Positions 1 to 8,106 are shown, counted from the stretch's first letter. The stretch is DNA of 64,000 nt from Cryobacterium glucosi (GCF_004402235.1 NZ_SOFS01000034.1:62357-126356), one strand, 5' to 3'. Translations and numbers: made by a program. The notes: a model not told the origin generated them from the sequence alone.

Positions 1-913
1 GGGCGTGGGCCTGCTGGACGCTGGCGGCCTGGGTGCGGAGCACGTCGACGACCGTGCGTACGGCGAGGCGCTCGGCGCGGTCCGGGCGCATCAGCGCAAC
101 GATCTGCCGCTCGGCGTCCACCCCGCGCAACGGCTTGAGCGTCACCCGCCCCGGTTGGCCGCCTCCCCACGTGTAGCGCGGCACGAGGGCGATCCCGAGG
201 CCTGCCGTCACGAACGCCTCGATGAGCCTCATGTCGGCGAATCGCTGGGCGACAGTGACGTGGCCGGGGGTGCGCTCCTCGATCTCGTCCAGGATCCGCT
301 CGAAGGGATACCCGTCCGGCACCCCGATCCAGGTCTCGTCGATCACGTCCGCCGGGGCGAGCCAGGAGCGGCCGGCGAGCCGGTGATCGGCGGGCAGCCC
401 GACGTCGATCGGCTCCGTCATGAGCGGAACGACCGTCAGGCCGCGCCCGCCCCAGGACCGCTGGCCGCTCAGGCTGTACGCGAGCACGATGTCGTAGTCG
501 GCCGTGAGCGCAGGGAAGTCCCGGAGCTCCGGGTCGAGGTCGGTGCACGTGACCACGAGGCCGGGCCGGTCGGCGAGTTGCAGCATGGCCCCGGGCAGGA
601 GCATCTCGCCGGCGGTCGGGAAGGTGACCACGCTGACCCCTCCGGAGGCGTCGTTCCGGAACTCGTGCCAGACGGCGGTGGCGCGGGCGATCGCGACCGA
701 CACATCGGTGGCGCTGCGGGCGAGCGCGCGCCCGGCATCCGTCAGAACAATGCCCCTCCCGCGGCGCTCGGTGAGGCGCACCCCGGCCTCGCGCTCGAGC
801 ACTTTGAGTTGCTGGGAGACGGCGGATGCCGTGCGATGCGTCGCCCGCGCGACCTCGGTGATCGAGCCGCGTTCGGCCAGTTCCCTGAGCAGTTCGAGCC
901 GCTGAATGTCCAT
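1..913 (-). CDS. LysR-family transcriptional regulator (partial, runs off left edge)
   Basis: Probable DNA-binding regulator of the LysR family. Read from the ATG at 913, the first ~60 residues form the winged helix-turn-helix, beginning MDIQRLELLRELAERGS and containing ASAVSQQLKVLERE, the usual recognition-helix pattern. The rest resembles the effector-binding lobe. 304 codons are present, close to the normal family length of about 300, so only the last few residues can be missing. The start is supported by a TAGCGT -10 box exactly 6 nt upstream, predicting a leaderless mRNA. The regulated gene is not evident: the divergent neighbour is a 41-aa peptide, and whatever lies to the left is outside the window. 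The effector is unknown. Confidence 0.85.
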   Translation of the reverse strand, partial: MDIQRLELLRELAERGSITEVARATHRTASAVSQQLKVLEREAGVRLTERRGRGIVLTDAGRALARSATDVSVAIARATAVWHEFRNDASGGVSVVTFPTAGEMLLPGAMLQLADRPGLVVTCTDLDPELRDFPALTADYDIVLAYSLSGQRSWGGRGLTVVPLMTEPIDVGLPADHRLAGRSWLAPADVIDETWIGVPDGYPFERILDEIEERTPGHVTVAQRFADMRLIEAFVTAGLGIALVPRYTWGGGQPGRVTLKPLRGVDAERQIVALMRPDRAERLAVRTVVDVLRTQAASVQQAHA

Positions 914-926
914 GTAGCTACGCTAC
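914..926 (-). promoter_or_regulatory. Leaderless -10 box and palindrome at the LysR start
   Basis: On the minus strand TAGCGT (925-920) is followed by 6 nt and the ATG at 913. The same bases form the inverted repeat GTAGC-TAC-GCTAC, so a regulator bound here would cover the -10 box and transcription start. Autoregulation by LysR is an inference from position only. Confidence 0.5.
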
Positions 927-1047
927 ACAATGAGTACAGGACAATGCGATTGTGCTGCATGGTTAGAGGTGGTCAAATAAATACGTCGAACACGTGCAGC
1001 AGTGCCTCCGTATCACCGACATCCACCCCTGGTTGAAAGGCCCCCTC

Positions 1048-1173
1048 GTGTTCGTTCTCATTGCCGTGCTCTCCCTGATCGTTGTCGCGTCCATCGTTGG
1101 CGTTGTTGTCGATGTGCAGAATGACGGCTACCGTCACATGCCCGAACAGCGCACCTTCGTTCGCGGCTTCTGA
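1048..1173 (+). CDS. 41-aa single-pass membrane peptide, unknown function
   Basis: Small open frame starting at GTG (MFVLIAVLSLIVVASIVG...) and ending in a charged tail (HMPEQRTFVRGF). The first ~22 residues are a continuous hydrophobic stretch, so the peptide is probably a membrane-anchored microprotein with a short soluble tail. A GAAAGG ribosome-binding site lies 7 nt before the GTG, and a strong GC hairpin follows the stop, which together argue for a real independent gene. It is not a known toxin that I recognise; no antitoxin-like RNA was seen. Function unknown. Confidence 0.6.
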   Translation: MFVLIAVLSLIVVASIVGVVVDVQNDGYRHMPEQRTFVRGF

Positions 1174-1182
1174 CCCCTGCGT

Positions 1183-1217
1183 GACGCCTCCCCGTCCCCC
1201 GGGCCGGGGCAGGCGTC
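1183..1217 (+). terminator. Hairpin terminator after the 41-aa gene
   Basis: GACGCCT pairs with AGGCGTC and CCCCG with CGGGG (one bulged C), a 12-bp stem 10 nt after the stop codon. There is no clear U-tract. It separates the small gene from the pyrE promoter that follows. Confidence 0.55.
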
Positions 1218-1234
1218 GCCAATCCCGAATGGCA

Positions 1235-1247
1235 TACAGTTGATCCG
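1235..1247 (+). promoter_or_regulatory. Leaderless promoter of pyrE
   Basis: The -10 box TACAGT (1235-1240) is followed by exactly 6 nt and the GTG start. No Shine-Dalgarno sequence is present. Transcription should begin at or next to the first base of the start codon. Confidence 0.6.
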
Positions 1248-1795
1248 TGACGGACATTCGGCAGCAGCTCATTGACTACATCTCGGCTGAGGCCGTGTTC
1301 CACGGTGACTTCACCCTCACGAGCGGGAAGAAGGCGACGTACTACGTCGACCTCCGCAAGGTGAGCCTCGACCACCGGGTCGCCCCGCTGATCGGCCAGG
1401 TCATGATCGACCTCATCGCCGGTGTGCCCGACGTCACCGCCGTCGGCGGCATGACGATGGGCGCAGACCCCGTAGCCGCGGCGATCCTGCACCAGGGTGT
1501 CGCCCGCGGCCTCTCCTACGACGCGTTCGTCGTGCGCAAGGAGCCCAAGGACCACGGCCGCGGCCGCCAGGTCGAGGGCCCCGACCTCGCCGGCAAGCGC
1601 GTGATCGTGCTCGAGGACACCTCGACCACCGGCGGATCCCCGCTCGCGGCCGTCGAAGCCCTGCTCAAGGTCGGCGCGATCATCGCCGGCGTCGCGGTCG
1701 TCGTCGACCGAAACACCGGCGCCCGCGAAGTCATCGAAGCGGCCGGCTACCCCTACTTCGCCGCCATCGGCCTTGAGGACCTGGGGCTGAACTAA
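1247..1795 (+). CDS. pyrE: Orotate phosphoribosyltransferase
   Basis: Cytosolic enzyme joining orotate to PRPP to give orotidine 5'-phosphate, the fifth step of pyrimidine synthesis. The 182-aa length is normal. The PRPP-binding loop VIVLEDTSTTGGS is at about residues 119-131, and the orotate/PRPP loop region (TLTSGKKATYYVDLR) at 23-37 is intact. The GTG start is set by the -10 box 6 nt upstream. The stop overlaps the ATG of the next gene (TAATG), so the two are co-translated. None of the other pyr genes is in the window. Confidence 0.95.
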   Translation: MTDIRQQLIDYISAEAVFHGDFTLTSGKKATYYVDLRKVSLDHRVAPLIGQVMIDLIAGVPDVTAVGGMTMGADPVAAAILHQGVARGLSYDAFVVRKEPKDHGRGRQVEGPDLAGKRVIVLEDTSTTGGSPLAAVEALLKVGAIIAGVAVVVDRNTGAREVIEAAGYPYFAAIGLEDLGLN

Positions 1796-4275
1796 TGCCA
1801 GACCAGTCGGGGAGCGGCGAAGAAGGAATCGACTGGCTCGCCTCCCAGCTCGGCGACGGCACCAAGCCGACCCTGCCGGACGACTTCGTGATGCGTCGCC
1901 CGCGCCGGGCGAAGGGTGCCCCAGCGGATGACCCCGGCCGGGTTTCCCGTTCCGGCGACGCCTCTGGTGCCGCTACGACATCGGATCCTGAAACTCCGGC
2001 GCCCGCGTTCCTGTGGGGACTCAAGCCGACGACGGCGACCGCCGCCGTGACCGTGGTCAAGCCGGCGGCATCCGCCCAGGTTGCGCCGCCGGTTGCTCCT
2101 TCTCTTGCTCCGCCGCTCGCTCCGCCGCTCGCCCCGACGCCTGCCGTGCACTCGCCGGAGCCCGCGGGCGAGCCTTCTGTGGTCGAGCGGGCCGTGTTCC
2201 GGCCGCGCGCTGCCGGCGCCACGTCCTTTCCCGCACGGGCCGGCCTGACTCCTGCCCCGATCACCCCGCCGGCCCCTGCGGCCTCGACGACAGGGTCTCC
2301 TGCGGGTATCGAGCCCTCTTCCGGTTCTGTCCCTGCCGGTCCGGCAGCGGCAGGAGCCTCCGCGTCCGCAGGCTCTGCTGCTTCCGCCGGCTACGTCCCC
2401 GGCGACATCTTCTATCCGTCCGCTCGCCCACTCGCGACGACCGGCGGCGCTGCCGCGACTCCGAACCCGGGCCCCACCGAAGGCTCGCCGGTCGTGGGGG
2501 CCGACCGGGGCATCCGGCCGGACGCACCGCTCGAACCCTGGTGGACCACACCCGCGCGGTCGCCGCTCGTGCTCACGCCCGAAGAAGTCGCCGCGGACCG
2601 CGCCGCCACCGCCGACGGACGCGGCACCCTGTACCCGGCTCGCAACCTGCCCGAGCCGGAGCCCATCCCCGAGCCCCTGCCCGTGGTGCCTGCGCCGTCG
2701 CACTTCCGGCTCCGCGGGCGTCGCGCCGCCGCCCAGGCACCCGTCATCACGCCGCCCGCCGGTGCGTCCGCCGCCGCCGGTGCAGCTGCCGCTGCTGCTC
2801 GTGCCGCCGCAGCCCTCACCGCCGCGACTGCCGCAGCTACCGCGCGCGCGGGGACCGAGGCCGCCGAGCGTGCCGCCGAAGTCGAAGCCGCATCGCGAGC
2901 TGCCGCTGCCGCCGCCGCCGCCGCAGAGCATGCTGCTGCCGAAGCTGCCGCCGAGCGTGCGGACGCCGTCGCATCCGCGGCCCGAGCTGAGATCGAGACC
3001 GAGGTCGCCGCCGAGCGCGCCGTGTTCGAGGCCGCCGCCGCGAGTGCCGCCGCCGCGGTTGCCGCGGCGTCTGTCGCGTCAGCGAGTGCGGCTCCGGCTG
3101 CGGCGCTGCCGCTGCTCCCGGCTCCGATCGTTCCCTTCCCGGTCGAGAGCGACCCGTGGGCCGATTCCGGACTCGCCCACACCGAGGTTTTCACTCCTCA
3201 GGCTCCGCTCGCCGATTCTGTCGGGCACCCGGCCGACCCTCCGGCTGTCGTCGGCGGCGAGACGGCGGGGGCGCTGAGCGCGTTCGATGCATTGTTCCAG
3301 CCCGCCGCCGACACCGCCGCCGACACCGCCGCCGACACCGCCGCCGACACCGCCGCCGACACCGCCGCCGGCGCAACGGCCGCTGCCCCGACGACGGTTC
3401 TCGCTGCACCGGGCGTCGCGAATGCGCCCGCCCCCGCAGCCTCCGCTGCCGGCTTCTTTTCGCGTCGCTCGAAGGGAACGCCCCCCGGCGACCCAGGAAC
3501 AGCCGCGGCAGGCACGGGCGGATCAGGGACAAACGGTTCAGAGACGACACCTGGTTCCGGACCGAAGAGGCCCGGAACGAATGGTCCCACCGTCGGCGGC
3601 TCCGGGAACGGGGGCTCCGGGAACGGGGGCTCCGGTTCGGGCGGCTCCGGGAACGGTGGTTCAGGGCATGGCCCCGGCGGGGCATCCGCCGGGCACAGCG
3701 GGTTGCCGAAACCCCTGATCTGGACCGCGGTCGGCCTGCTTGTCCTCGTGGTTCTCGTCGGCCTCTTCCTGCTCGGCCAGCGCCTCGTGGGCTCCCCGGC
3801 GTCAACCGTCGCCGCCACAGCCTCGGAGACGCCGACCCCCACCCCGACGCCGACCCCCACGCCGACCCCGGCGCCCACCGCCGCGCAGCCGGTCGGCGTG
3901 CACGCCTGGCAGACCCTGTTCGGCGGCGAATGCCTGCAGCCCTACGTCTCCCCGTGGGAGGAGACCTTCACGGTCGCCGACTGCGCGGCCCCGCACCAGG
4001 CGCAGCTCGTCTATCGCGGTCTGTTCCCCGGGGACGCGACGACTCCGTTCCCCGGCGAGGCGGCGCTTGCTGCGCAGATCAACCTGCTCTGCAGCGCGCC
4101 CGGCGTGATCGACCTCACCGCTGCGGCGGCGTATCCCGATGTGCAGGTTCAGGGCAGCTACCCGATCACTGCTGCACAGTGGGCGGATGCCCCGCACCAG
4201 TACTTCTGCTTCGTGAGCCGGTCCTCCGGCGACGGCATCACCGGGAGCCTCGCCGGCCCCGGCCCGACCGCTTAG
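1795..4275 (+). CDS. Ala/Pro-rich single-pass membrane protein with C-terminal septum-formation-like domain
   Basis: 826 aa. A long low-complexity cytoplasmic part (residues ~1-640, Ala/Pro/Glu rich, with an Ala-rich stretch at ~320-450 that could be helical) ends in a Gly-Ser-Asn linker. One transmembrane helix follows (LIWTAVGLLVLVVLVGLFLL, ~641-660), then a TPTPTP spacer and an extracellular domain of ~125 residues. That domain has four cysteines and the pattern GGECLQPY...VADCAAPHQAQ...LCSAP...FCFVS, which resembles the septum-formation domain (PF13845) of actinobacterial membrane proteins. Its role is inferred to be at the cell envelope. It overlaps pyrE by one base and probably depends on it for translation. 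The N-terminal half has no recognisable domain. Confidence 0.7.
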   Translation: MPDQSGSGEEGIDWLASQLGDGTKPTLPDDFVMRRPRRAKGAPADDPGRVSRSGDASGAATTSDPETPAPAFLWGLKPTTATAAVTVVKPAASAQVAPPVAPSLAPPLAPPLAPTPAVHSPEPAGEPSVVERAVFRPRAAGATSFPARAGLTPAPITPPAPAASTTGSPAGIEPSSGSVPAGPAAAGASASAGSAASAGYVPGDIFYPSARPLATTGGAAATPNPGPTEGSPVVGADRGIRPDAPLEPWWTTPARSPLVLTPEEVAADRAATADGRGTLYPARNLPEPEPIPEPLPVVPAPSHFRLRGRRAAAQAPVITPPAGASAAAGAAAAAARAAAALTAATAAATARAGTEAAERAAEVEAASRAAAAAAAAAEHAAAEAAAERADAVASAARAEIETEVAAERAVFEAAAASAAAAVAAASVASASAAPAAALPLLPAPIVPFPVESDPWADSGLAHTEVFTPQAPLADSVGHPADPPAVVGGETAGALSAFDALFQPAADTAADTAADTAADTAADTAAGATAAAPTTVLAAPGVANAPAPAASAAGFFSRRSKGTPPGDPGTAAAGTGGSGTNGSETTPGSGPKRPGTNGPTVGGSGNGGSGNGGSGSGGSGNGGSGHGPGGASAGHSGLPKPLIWTAVGLLVLVVLVGLFLLGQRLVGSPASTVAATASETPTPTPTPTPTPTPAPTAAQPVGVHAWQTLFGGECLQPYVSPWEETFTVADCAAPHQAQLVYRGLFPGDATTPFPGEAALAAQINLLCSAPGVIDLTAAAAYPDVQVQGSYPITAAQWADAPHQYFCFVSRSSGDGITGSLAGPGPTA
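3304..3363 (+). repeat. Five perfect 12-bp tandem repeats inside the 826-aa protein gene
   Basis: Unit GCCGCCGACACC repeated five times in frame, encoding Ala-Ala-Asp-Thr units. Copies are identical at every position, so the array is young and likely to vary in copy number between strains without breaking the reading frame. Confidence 0.9.
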
Positions 4276-4310
4276 CCGCAGGAACTCCCGGCTCCTCGTT
4301 CGTCGCTGTG

Positions 4311-4411
4311 CCGAATCCAGGAGTCGAGCCCTGCGAGCCGAGGCAGGGCCCCAGACGAGCGCCGCGTATCCGGCCTGTCCGGGTGGGGACGCGCTCAACT
4401 CCTGAATTCGG
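4311..4411. repeat. Intergenic hairpin, family C, between convergent genes
   Basis: Inverted arms at 4311-4329 and 4393-4411 match at 17 of 19 positions (right arm complement CCGAATTCAGGAGTTGAGC). The 63-nt interior contains a second perfect stem, GCCCTGC (4328-4334) with GCAGGGC (4343-4349). It starts 36 nt after the 826-aa protein stop and ends 43 nt from the stop of the opposing phosphatase gene, so it could serve both transcripts as a 3' end. There is no U-tract. Confidence 0.7.
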
Positions 4412-4453
4412 AACGCGCCAACCGGATGGGCGACGCGGGGTGACGCGGGTGGG

Positions 4454-5254
4454 CTAGATCTCGTCGGACTCGACGGGTTCGAGGGACACGAGCTTGTCGA
4501 CGCCGGAGATGATCTCGTCCGGGCGGAACGGGTAACGGCTGACCTCGGCCTCGTCGCTGATCCCGGTCATCACGAGCAGCGTGTACAAGCCGGCCTCGAT
4601 GCCGGCGACGATGTCGGTGTCCATCCGGTCGCCGATCATCGCGGTGTTTTCCGAGTGCGCGCCGATCTTGTTCATCGCCGAGCGGAACATCATCGGGTTC
4701 GGCTTGCCGACGACGTACGGCTCCATGCCGGTCGCCTTCGAGATGAGAGCGGCGATGGCGCCCGTCGCGGGCATCGGACCGTCCGCGCTCGGCCCCGTCG
4801 CATCCGGGTTCGTCGCGATGAAGCGCGCACCGGCGAGCAGCAGGCGGATGGCCTTGGTGATGGCCTCGAAGGAGTAGTTGCGGGTCTCGCCCACGACGAC
4901 GTAGTCGGGGTTCGTCTCCGTCATGATGAACCCGGCCTCGTGCAGGGCCGTCGTCAGGCCGACCTCTCCGATCACGAAGGCCGTTCCGCCGGGCATCTGG
5001 CTCTTCAGGAAGTCGGCGGTCGCGAGGGCCGAGGTCCAGATGCGCTCCTCTGGCACGTTGAGTCCTGAGGCGCGCAGCCGGGCGCTCAGGTCACGCGGCG
5101 TGAAGATGGAGTTGTTGGTCAGCACGAGGAACGGCGTTCCCGCGTCGCTCCATTGCTGCAGAAGCTCGGCGGCCCCGGGCAGCGGGCTGTTCTCGTGGAC
5201 CAGCACCCCGTCCATGTCGGTGAGCCAGCATTCGATCTCGTCACGGCGTGTCAT
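4454..5254 (-). CDS. HAD-IIA family sugar/nucleotide phosphatase, NagD-like
   Basis: Soluble phosphatase of the haloacid dehalogenase superfamily, NagD/4-nitrophenylphosphatase subgroup. HAD motifs are complete: DMDG with the nucleophile Asp at residues 13-16, motif II LVLTNNS, the Lys of motif III in VVGKPNP, and motif IV MIGDRMDTDI. 266 aa is typical. I chose the ATG at 5254 because GAGGAG lies just upstream; an upstream in-frame extension lacks family similarity. The physiological substrate cannot be told from sequence. It stands alone between convergent and manganese genes. Confidence 0.85.
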   Translation of the reverse strand: MTRRDEIECWLTDMDGVLVHENSPLPGAAELLQQWSDAGTPFLVLTNNSIFTPRDLSARLRASGLNVPEERIWTSALATADFLKSQMPGGTAFVIGEVGLTTALHEAGFIMTETNPDYVVVGETRNYSFEAITKAIRLLLAGARFIATNPDATGPSADGPMPATGAIAALISKATGMEPYVVGKPNPMMFRSAMNKIGAHSENTAMIGDRMDTDIVAGIEAGLYTLLVMTGISDEAEVSRYPFRPDEIISGVDKLVSLEPVESDEI

Positions 5255-5306
5255 TCGGCGCTCCTCGGGTTCCCCTCCAGAGTAGCGTTCCGGGGTTTGG
5301 TCGGTG

Positions 5307-5996
5307 TCATCGCTTCGATTCCGCGCGGGGCTCGTCGGTGGGCTCCGCATCGAGCCAGATCGACGCGGCCTCCGCATCGGTCAGGTGGCGGATGCTGCCG
5401 TTCAGCAGTCGCACGACGCCCGGTCCCAGCAGCGCGAGCACGGTTCCCGGCCCGATGCCGTCGCGTGCGAGGCCTCGGAGCACGACGGGATCCCGGTCGC
5501 TGATCCGCAGGACGACGCCGACGAGGCCGGGGCCGGCTTCGGCCGCGACGAGCCCGGCGCGCGCGGTGACGGAGCCGTCAGCCGCGGGGATCGCGTCGCC
5601 ATGCGGGTCGACCGCCGGCCGGCCGAGGCGTTCGTCGATGGCGTCGAGCAGCCGGTCCGAGAGGGAGTGTTCGAGGATCTCGGCCTCGTCGTGCACCTCA
5701 TCCCAGTCGTAGCCCATCTCGCGCACGAGCCAGGTCTCGATGAGGCGGTGCCGTCGCACGACCGCGCTCGCGCGCAGCAGCCCGACGGGGGTGAGGGAGA
5801 GAGGCCCGTACGGCACGTGCGTGATGAGGCCGGCGGCCGCGAGCTTCTTCACCATCTCCGTGACCGAGGAGGGAGCGATCCCGAGCCGGGCTGCAAGAGC
5901 CGACGGGGTGATCGGTTCCGGCTGCCACTCGGTGTGCGCATAGATGGTCTTGAGGTAGTCCTCAGACGCCGGGGTGCTCGTGCCGTTGTGTTTCAT
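5307..5996 (-). CDS. mntR: Manganese-responsive DtxR/MntR-family regulator
   Basis: Metal-dependent repressor of the DtxR/MntR family. The N-terminal winged helix (residues ~10-75, SALAARLGIAPSSVTEMVKKL) is followed by the metal-binding and dimerisation helices (HRLIETWLVREMGYDWDEVHDEAEILEHSLSD region, His/Glu/Asp rich) and a C-terminal SH3-like domain, 229 aa in all. It follows mntH by 10 nt with its own GGGAG site, so the transporter and its sensor are one transcript. A matching half-site palindrome overlaps the mntH start, which supports autoregulation by manganese. Iron (DtxR/IdeR) is the alternative cofactor, but the Nramp partner favours manganese. Confidence 0.85.
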   Translation of the reverse strand: MKHNGTSTPASEDYLKTIYAHTEWQPEPITPSALAARLGIAPSSVTEMVKKLAAAGLITHVPYGPLSLTPVGLLRASAVVRRHRLIETWLVREMGYDWDEVHDEAEILEHSLSDRLLDAIDERLGRPAVDPHGDAIPAADGSVTARAGLVAAEAGPGLVGVVLRISDRDPVVLRGLARDGIGPGTVLALLGPGVVRLLNGSIRHLTDAEAASIWLDAEPTDEPRAESKR

Positions 5997-6006
5997 GAGC
6001 CGCTCC

Positions 6007-7269
6007 CTATGCTCCGGTGAAGATCAGCACGAGCAGGACGACGTTGAGCGTGACCAGCAGGATGGCGGTGATGATCCCGGCCAGCGTCGTGAACCAGCGG
6101 TTGGTGTATTCGCCGAGCAGGCTCCGCCGCGAGGTCAGCCAAACCAGCGGGATCAGCGCGAACGGGATCCCGAAGGAGAGCGCGACCTGGCTCAGCACGA
6201 GGGCCTCGGTCGGGTTGAGGCCGAGGCCGAGGATGATGAGCGCCGGGATCAGCGTGACGAGGCGACGGACGAGCAGCGGCAATCGCAGCTGCAGCAGCCC
6301 GTGCATGATCTCGGCACCGGCGTACGCGCCGACGGAGGTCGAGGCGAGCCCGGATGCGAGCAGGCCGATCGCGAACACCGTCGCGACGATCGGCCCGAGG
6401 CTCGACTTCAGGGCGTCATACGCGCCCGGAAGCGAGTCGGTTCCCGGAATGCCCTGCAGCGCAGAGGCGGCGACGACGAGCAGGGCCACGTTGACGGTGC
6501 CGGCGAGGATCATCGCGAGGGTCACATCCCAGCGGGTGGCCCAGAGCAGGCGGTGCGTGGTCGGCCGGTCGTGGGCACCGGGAAACCGGTCGCGGGCGAG
6601 GGCGGAGTGCGCGTAGATCGCGTGCGGCATGATCGTCGCACCGAGGATCGACGCCGCGAGCAGCACCGAGTTGCTGCCCTCGAACCGCGGCACGAGGCCG
6701 GCGAGCACGCTCGCAGGGTCCGGCGGGGCGAAGAACACCCCGGCGGTGAACCCGATCGTGATCACGCACAGCATTGCGACGATGACCCGCTCGAAGCTCT
6801 GTGCCCCACGCCGGGCCTGCGCGGTCAGCACGAGCATCGAGACCGTGCCCGTGATCACGCCACCGAGCAGCAGCGGCAGCCCGAACAGCAGGTAGAGCGC
6901 AACCGCACCGCCGATGATCTCCGCGAGGTCGGTCGCCATCGCGACGAGCTCCGCCTGCAGCCAGTACAACCGCCGCAGAAACGGATGCTTGAACCGGCTG
7001 CCGAGGATCTCCGGCAGGCTCTGCCCGGTCACGATCCCGAGCTTCGCGGAGAGGTACTGGATCAGCCACGCCATCAGGTTGCCCGAGAGCACCACCCAGA
7101 CCAGCAGGTACCCGAACCGGGCGCCCGCGGTCATATTGCTCGCCACGTTGCCCGGATCCAGGTAGGCAACGCCGGCGACCATGGCGGGACCGAGCAACAT
7201 CGCCAGCCGGGCGGGTGCTGCCGGCGTCCGCGCCGCATCCGCTACCGTGCCGCCAGCATTTTTAGGCAT
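6007..7269 (-). CDS. mntH: Nramp-family divalent metal (Mn2+) importer
   Basis: Proton-coupled manganese importer of the inner membrane. 420 aa with about 11 hydrophobic helices. The two metal-site signatures are present: DPGN in helix 1 (residues 38-41, GVAYLDPGNVASN) and MPHAIYAHS in helix 6. I start at the ATG at 7269 because a perfect TATAAT sits 6 nt upstream; the reading frame remains open far upstream but that part is antisense to the divergent methyltransferase gene. First gene of an mntH-mntR operon. Confidence 0.93.
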   Translation of the reverse strand: MPKNAGGTVADAARTPAAPARLAMLLGPAMVAGVAYLDPGNVASNMTAGARFGYLLVWVVLSGNLMAWLIQYLSAKLGIVTGQSLPEILGSRFKHPFLRRLYWLQAELVAMATDLAEIIGGAVALYLLFGLPLLLGGVITGTVSMLVLTAQARRGAQSFERVIVAMLCVITIGFTAGVFFAPPDPASVLAGLVPRFEGSNSVLLAASILGATIMPHAIYAHSALARDRFPGAHDRPTTHRLLWATRWDVTLAMILAGTVNVALLVVAASALQGIPGTDSLPGAYDALKSSLGPIVATVFAIGLLASGLASTSVGAYAGAEIMHGLLQLRLPLLVRRLVTLIPALIILGLGLNPTEALVLSQVALSFGIPFALIPLVWLTSRRSLLGEYTNRWFTTLAGIITAILLVTLNVVLLVLIFTGA

Positions 7270-7281
7270 ACCGAAATTATA
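7261..7281 (-). promoter_or_regulatory. mntH leaderless promoter with overlapping MntR-type operator
   Basis: TATAAT (7281-7276, minus strand) is separated by 6 nt from the mntH ATG. The imperfect palindrome TTTAGG-CATA-CCGAAA (7261-7276) covers the start codon and the edge of the -10 box. Its form resembles DtxR/MntR-family operators (TTTAGG/CCTAAA half-sites), so manganese-loaded MntR would block transcription start directly. Confidence 0.65.
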
Positions 7282-7344
7282 CGCGCGCTCGCCCTGCCCT
7301 GGGCACGAGCACGCGCGCGAGGCGGGGGCAGGCGCTGCGCGGGA

Positions 7345-7357
7345 TACGGTGGAGCGG
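7345..7357 (+). promoter_or_regulatory. Leaderless promoter of the TrmH-type methyltransferase
   Basis: TACGGT (7345-7350) followed by 6 nt and GTG. The GGAG present is only 2 nt from the GTG, too close to act as a normal ribosome-binding site. Confidence 0.5.
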
Positions 7358-8013
7358 TGACTGAACCGCTGCTCCCCGCTTCCGTACCGACCGCCGCACC
7401 GACCGTGGAGCTGTCGACGAACGGGGTCGGGCCGTGGCAGGGCGAGTTGCCGGAGGAGGCGTTCTACGACCCCGAGCTCCTCGAGCACGGTGACACCCGC
7501 AACGTGATCGACCGGTACCGGTACTGGTCGATGGCCGCGATCGTCGCCGATCTCGATGAGAAGCGCCACCCCTTCCACGTCGCGATCGAGAACTGGCAGC
7601 ACGACATGAACATCGGCTCGATCGTGCGCAGCGCCAACGCCTTCGGCGCGGACACCGTGCACATTATCGGGCGCAAGCGCTGGAACAAGCGCGGTGCCAT
7701 GGTCACCGACCGGTACCAGCACGTGCTGCATCACGCGGATGTCGCCACGTTCGTGCTCTGGGCGGCGAACGAAGGCCTGCCGATCATCGCGATCGACAAC
7801 GTGCCCGGCAGCGTGCTGATCGAAACCTTCGCGATCCCGGAGCGCTGCGTGCTCCTGTTCGGCCAGGAAGGCCCCGGCCTCTCCGACGAGGCGATCGCCG
7901 CGGCGGATGCCGTGCTCGAGATCAGCCAGTTCGGATCGACGCGCTCGATCAACGCCTCTGCTGCCGCCGCCGTCGCAATGCACGACTGGGTGCTTCAGCA
8001 CCGCTTCAAGTAG
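7357..8013 (+). CDS. TrmH/SpoU-family RNA 2'-O-ribose methyltransferase
   Basis: SPOUT-fold enzyme transferring a methyl group from S-adenosylmethionine to a ribose 2'-OH in tRNA or rRNA. The three SpoU motifs are complete: NIGSIVRSANAFGADTVHIIG-like motif 1 (~residues 87-107), LLFGQEGPGLSDEA motif 2, and GSTRSINASAAAAVAM motif 3 near the C-terminus, which forms the knotted cofactor site. 218 aa is normal for the single-domain type. The GTG start follows the -10 box geometry; the open frame upstream of it is antisense to mntH. The exact target nucleotide cannot be assigned. Confidence 0.88.
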   Translation: MTEPLLPASVPTAAPTVELSTNGVGPWQGELPEEAFYDPELLEHGDTRNVIDRYRYWSMAAIVADLDEKRHPFHVAIENWQHDMNIGSIVRSANAFGADTVHIIGRKRWNKRGAMVTDRYQHVLHHADVATFVLWAANEGLPIIAIDNVPGSVLIETFAIPERCVLLFGQEGPGLSDEAIAAADAVLEISQFGSTRSINASAAAAVAMHDWVLQHRFK

Positions 8014-8022
8014 CCCGCTCAC

Positions 8023-8052
8023 GGAGCCGGAGCCGGAGCCGGAGCCGGAACC
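8023..8052 (+). repeat. GGAGCC hexamer tandem repeat
   Basis: Four perfect GGAGCC copies plus one GGAACC directly after the methyltransferase stop codon. Non-coding; a simple slippage-type repeat. Confidence 0.8.
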
Positions 8053-8106
8053 GGTGCCGCCCCGTTCTGGGGTGGGCTCCGCCGCGCACTGGGGTCGTCC
8101 GAGGGA

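Noticed and set aside
5-1036. 343-codon open frame on the plus strand
   Set aside because: Antisense to the LysR gene; it has Arg/Gly/Asp-rich composition with no family similarity, while the minus strand shows a clear winged helix and promoter.
3304-3363. Possible CRISPR-like short repeat array
   Set aside because: Uninterrupted 12-bp tandem units without spacers, in frame inside a protein gene.
5974-7356. Long N-terminal extension of the TrmH-type methyltransferase
   Set aside because: The extension is antisense to mntH and has no similarity; family motifs and the -10 box place the start at 7357.
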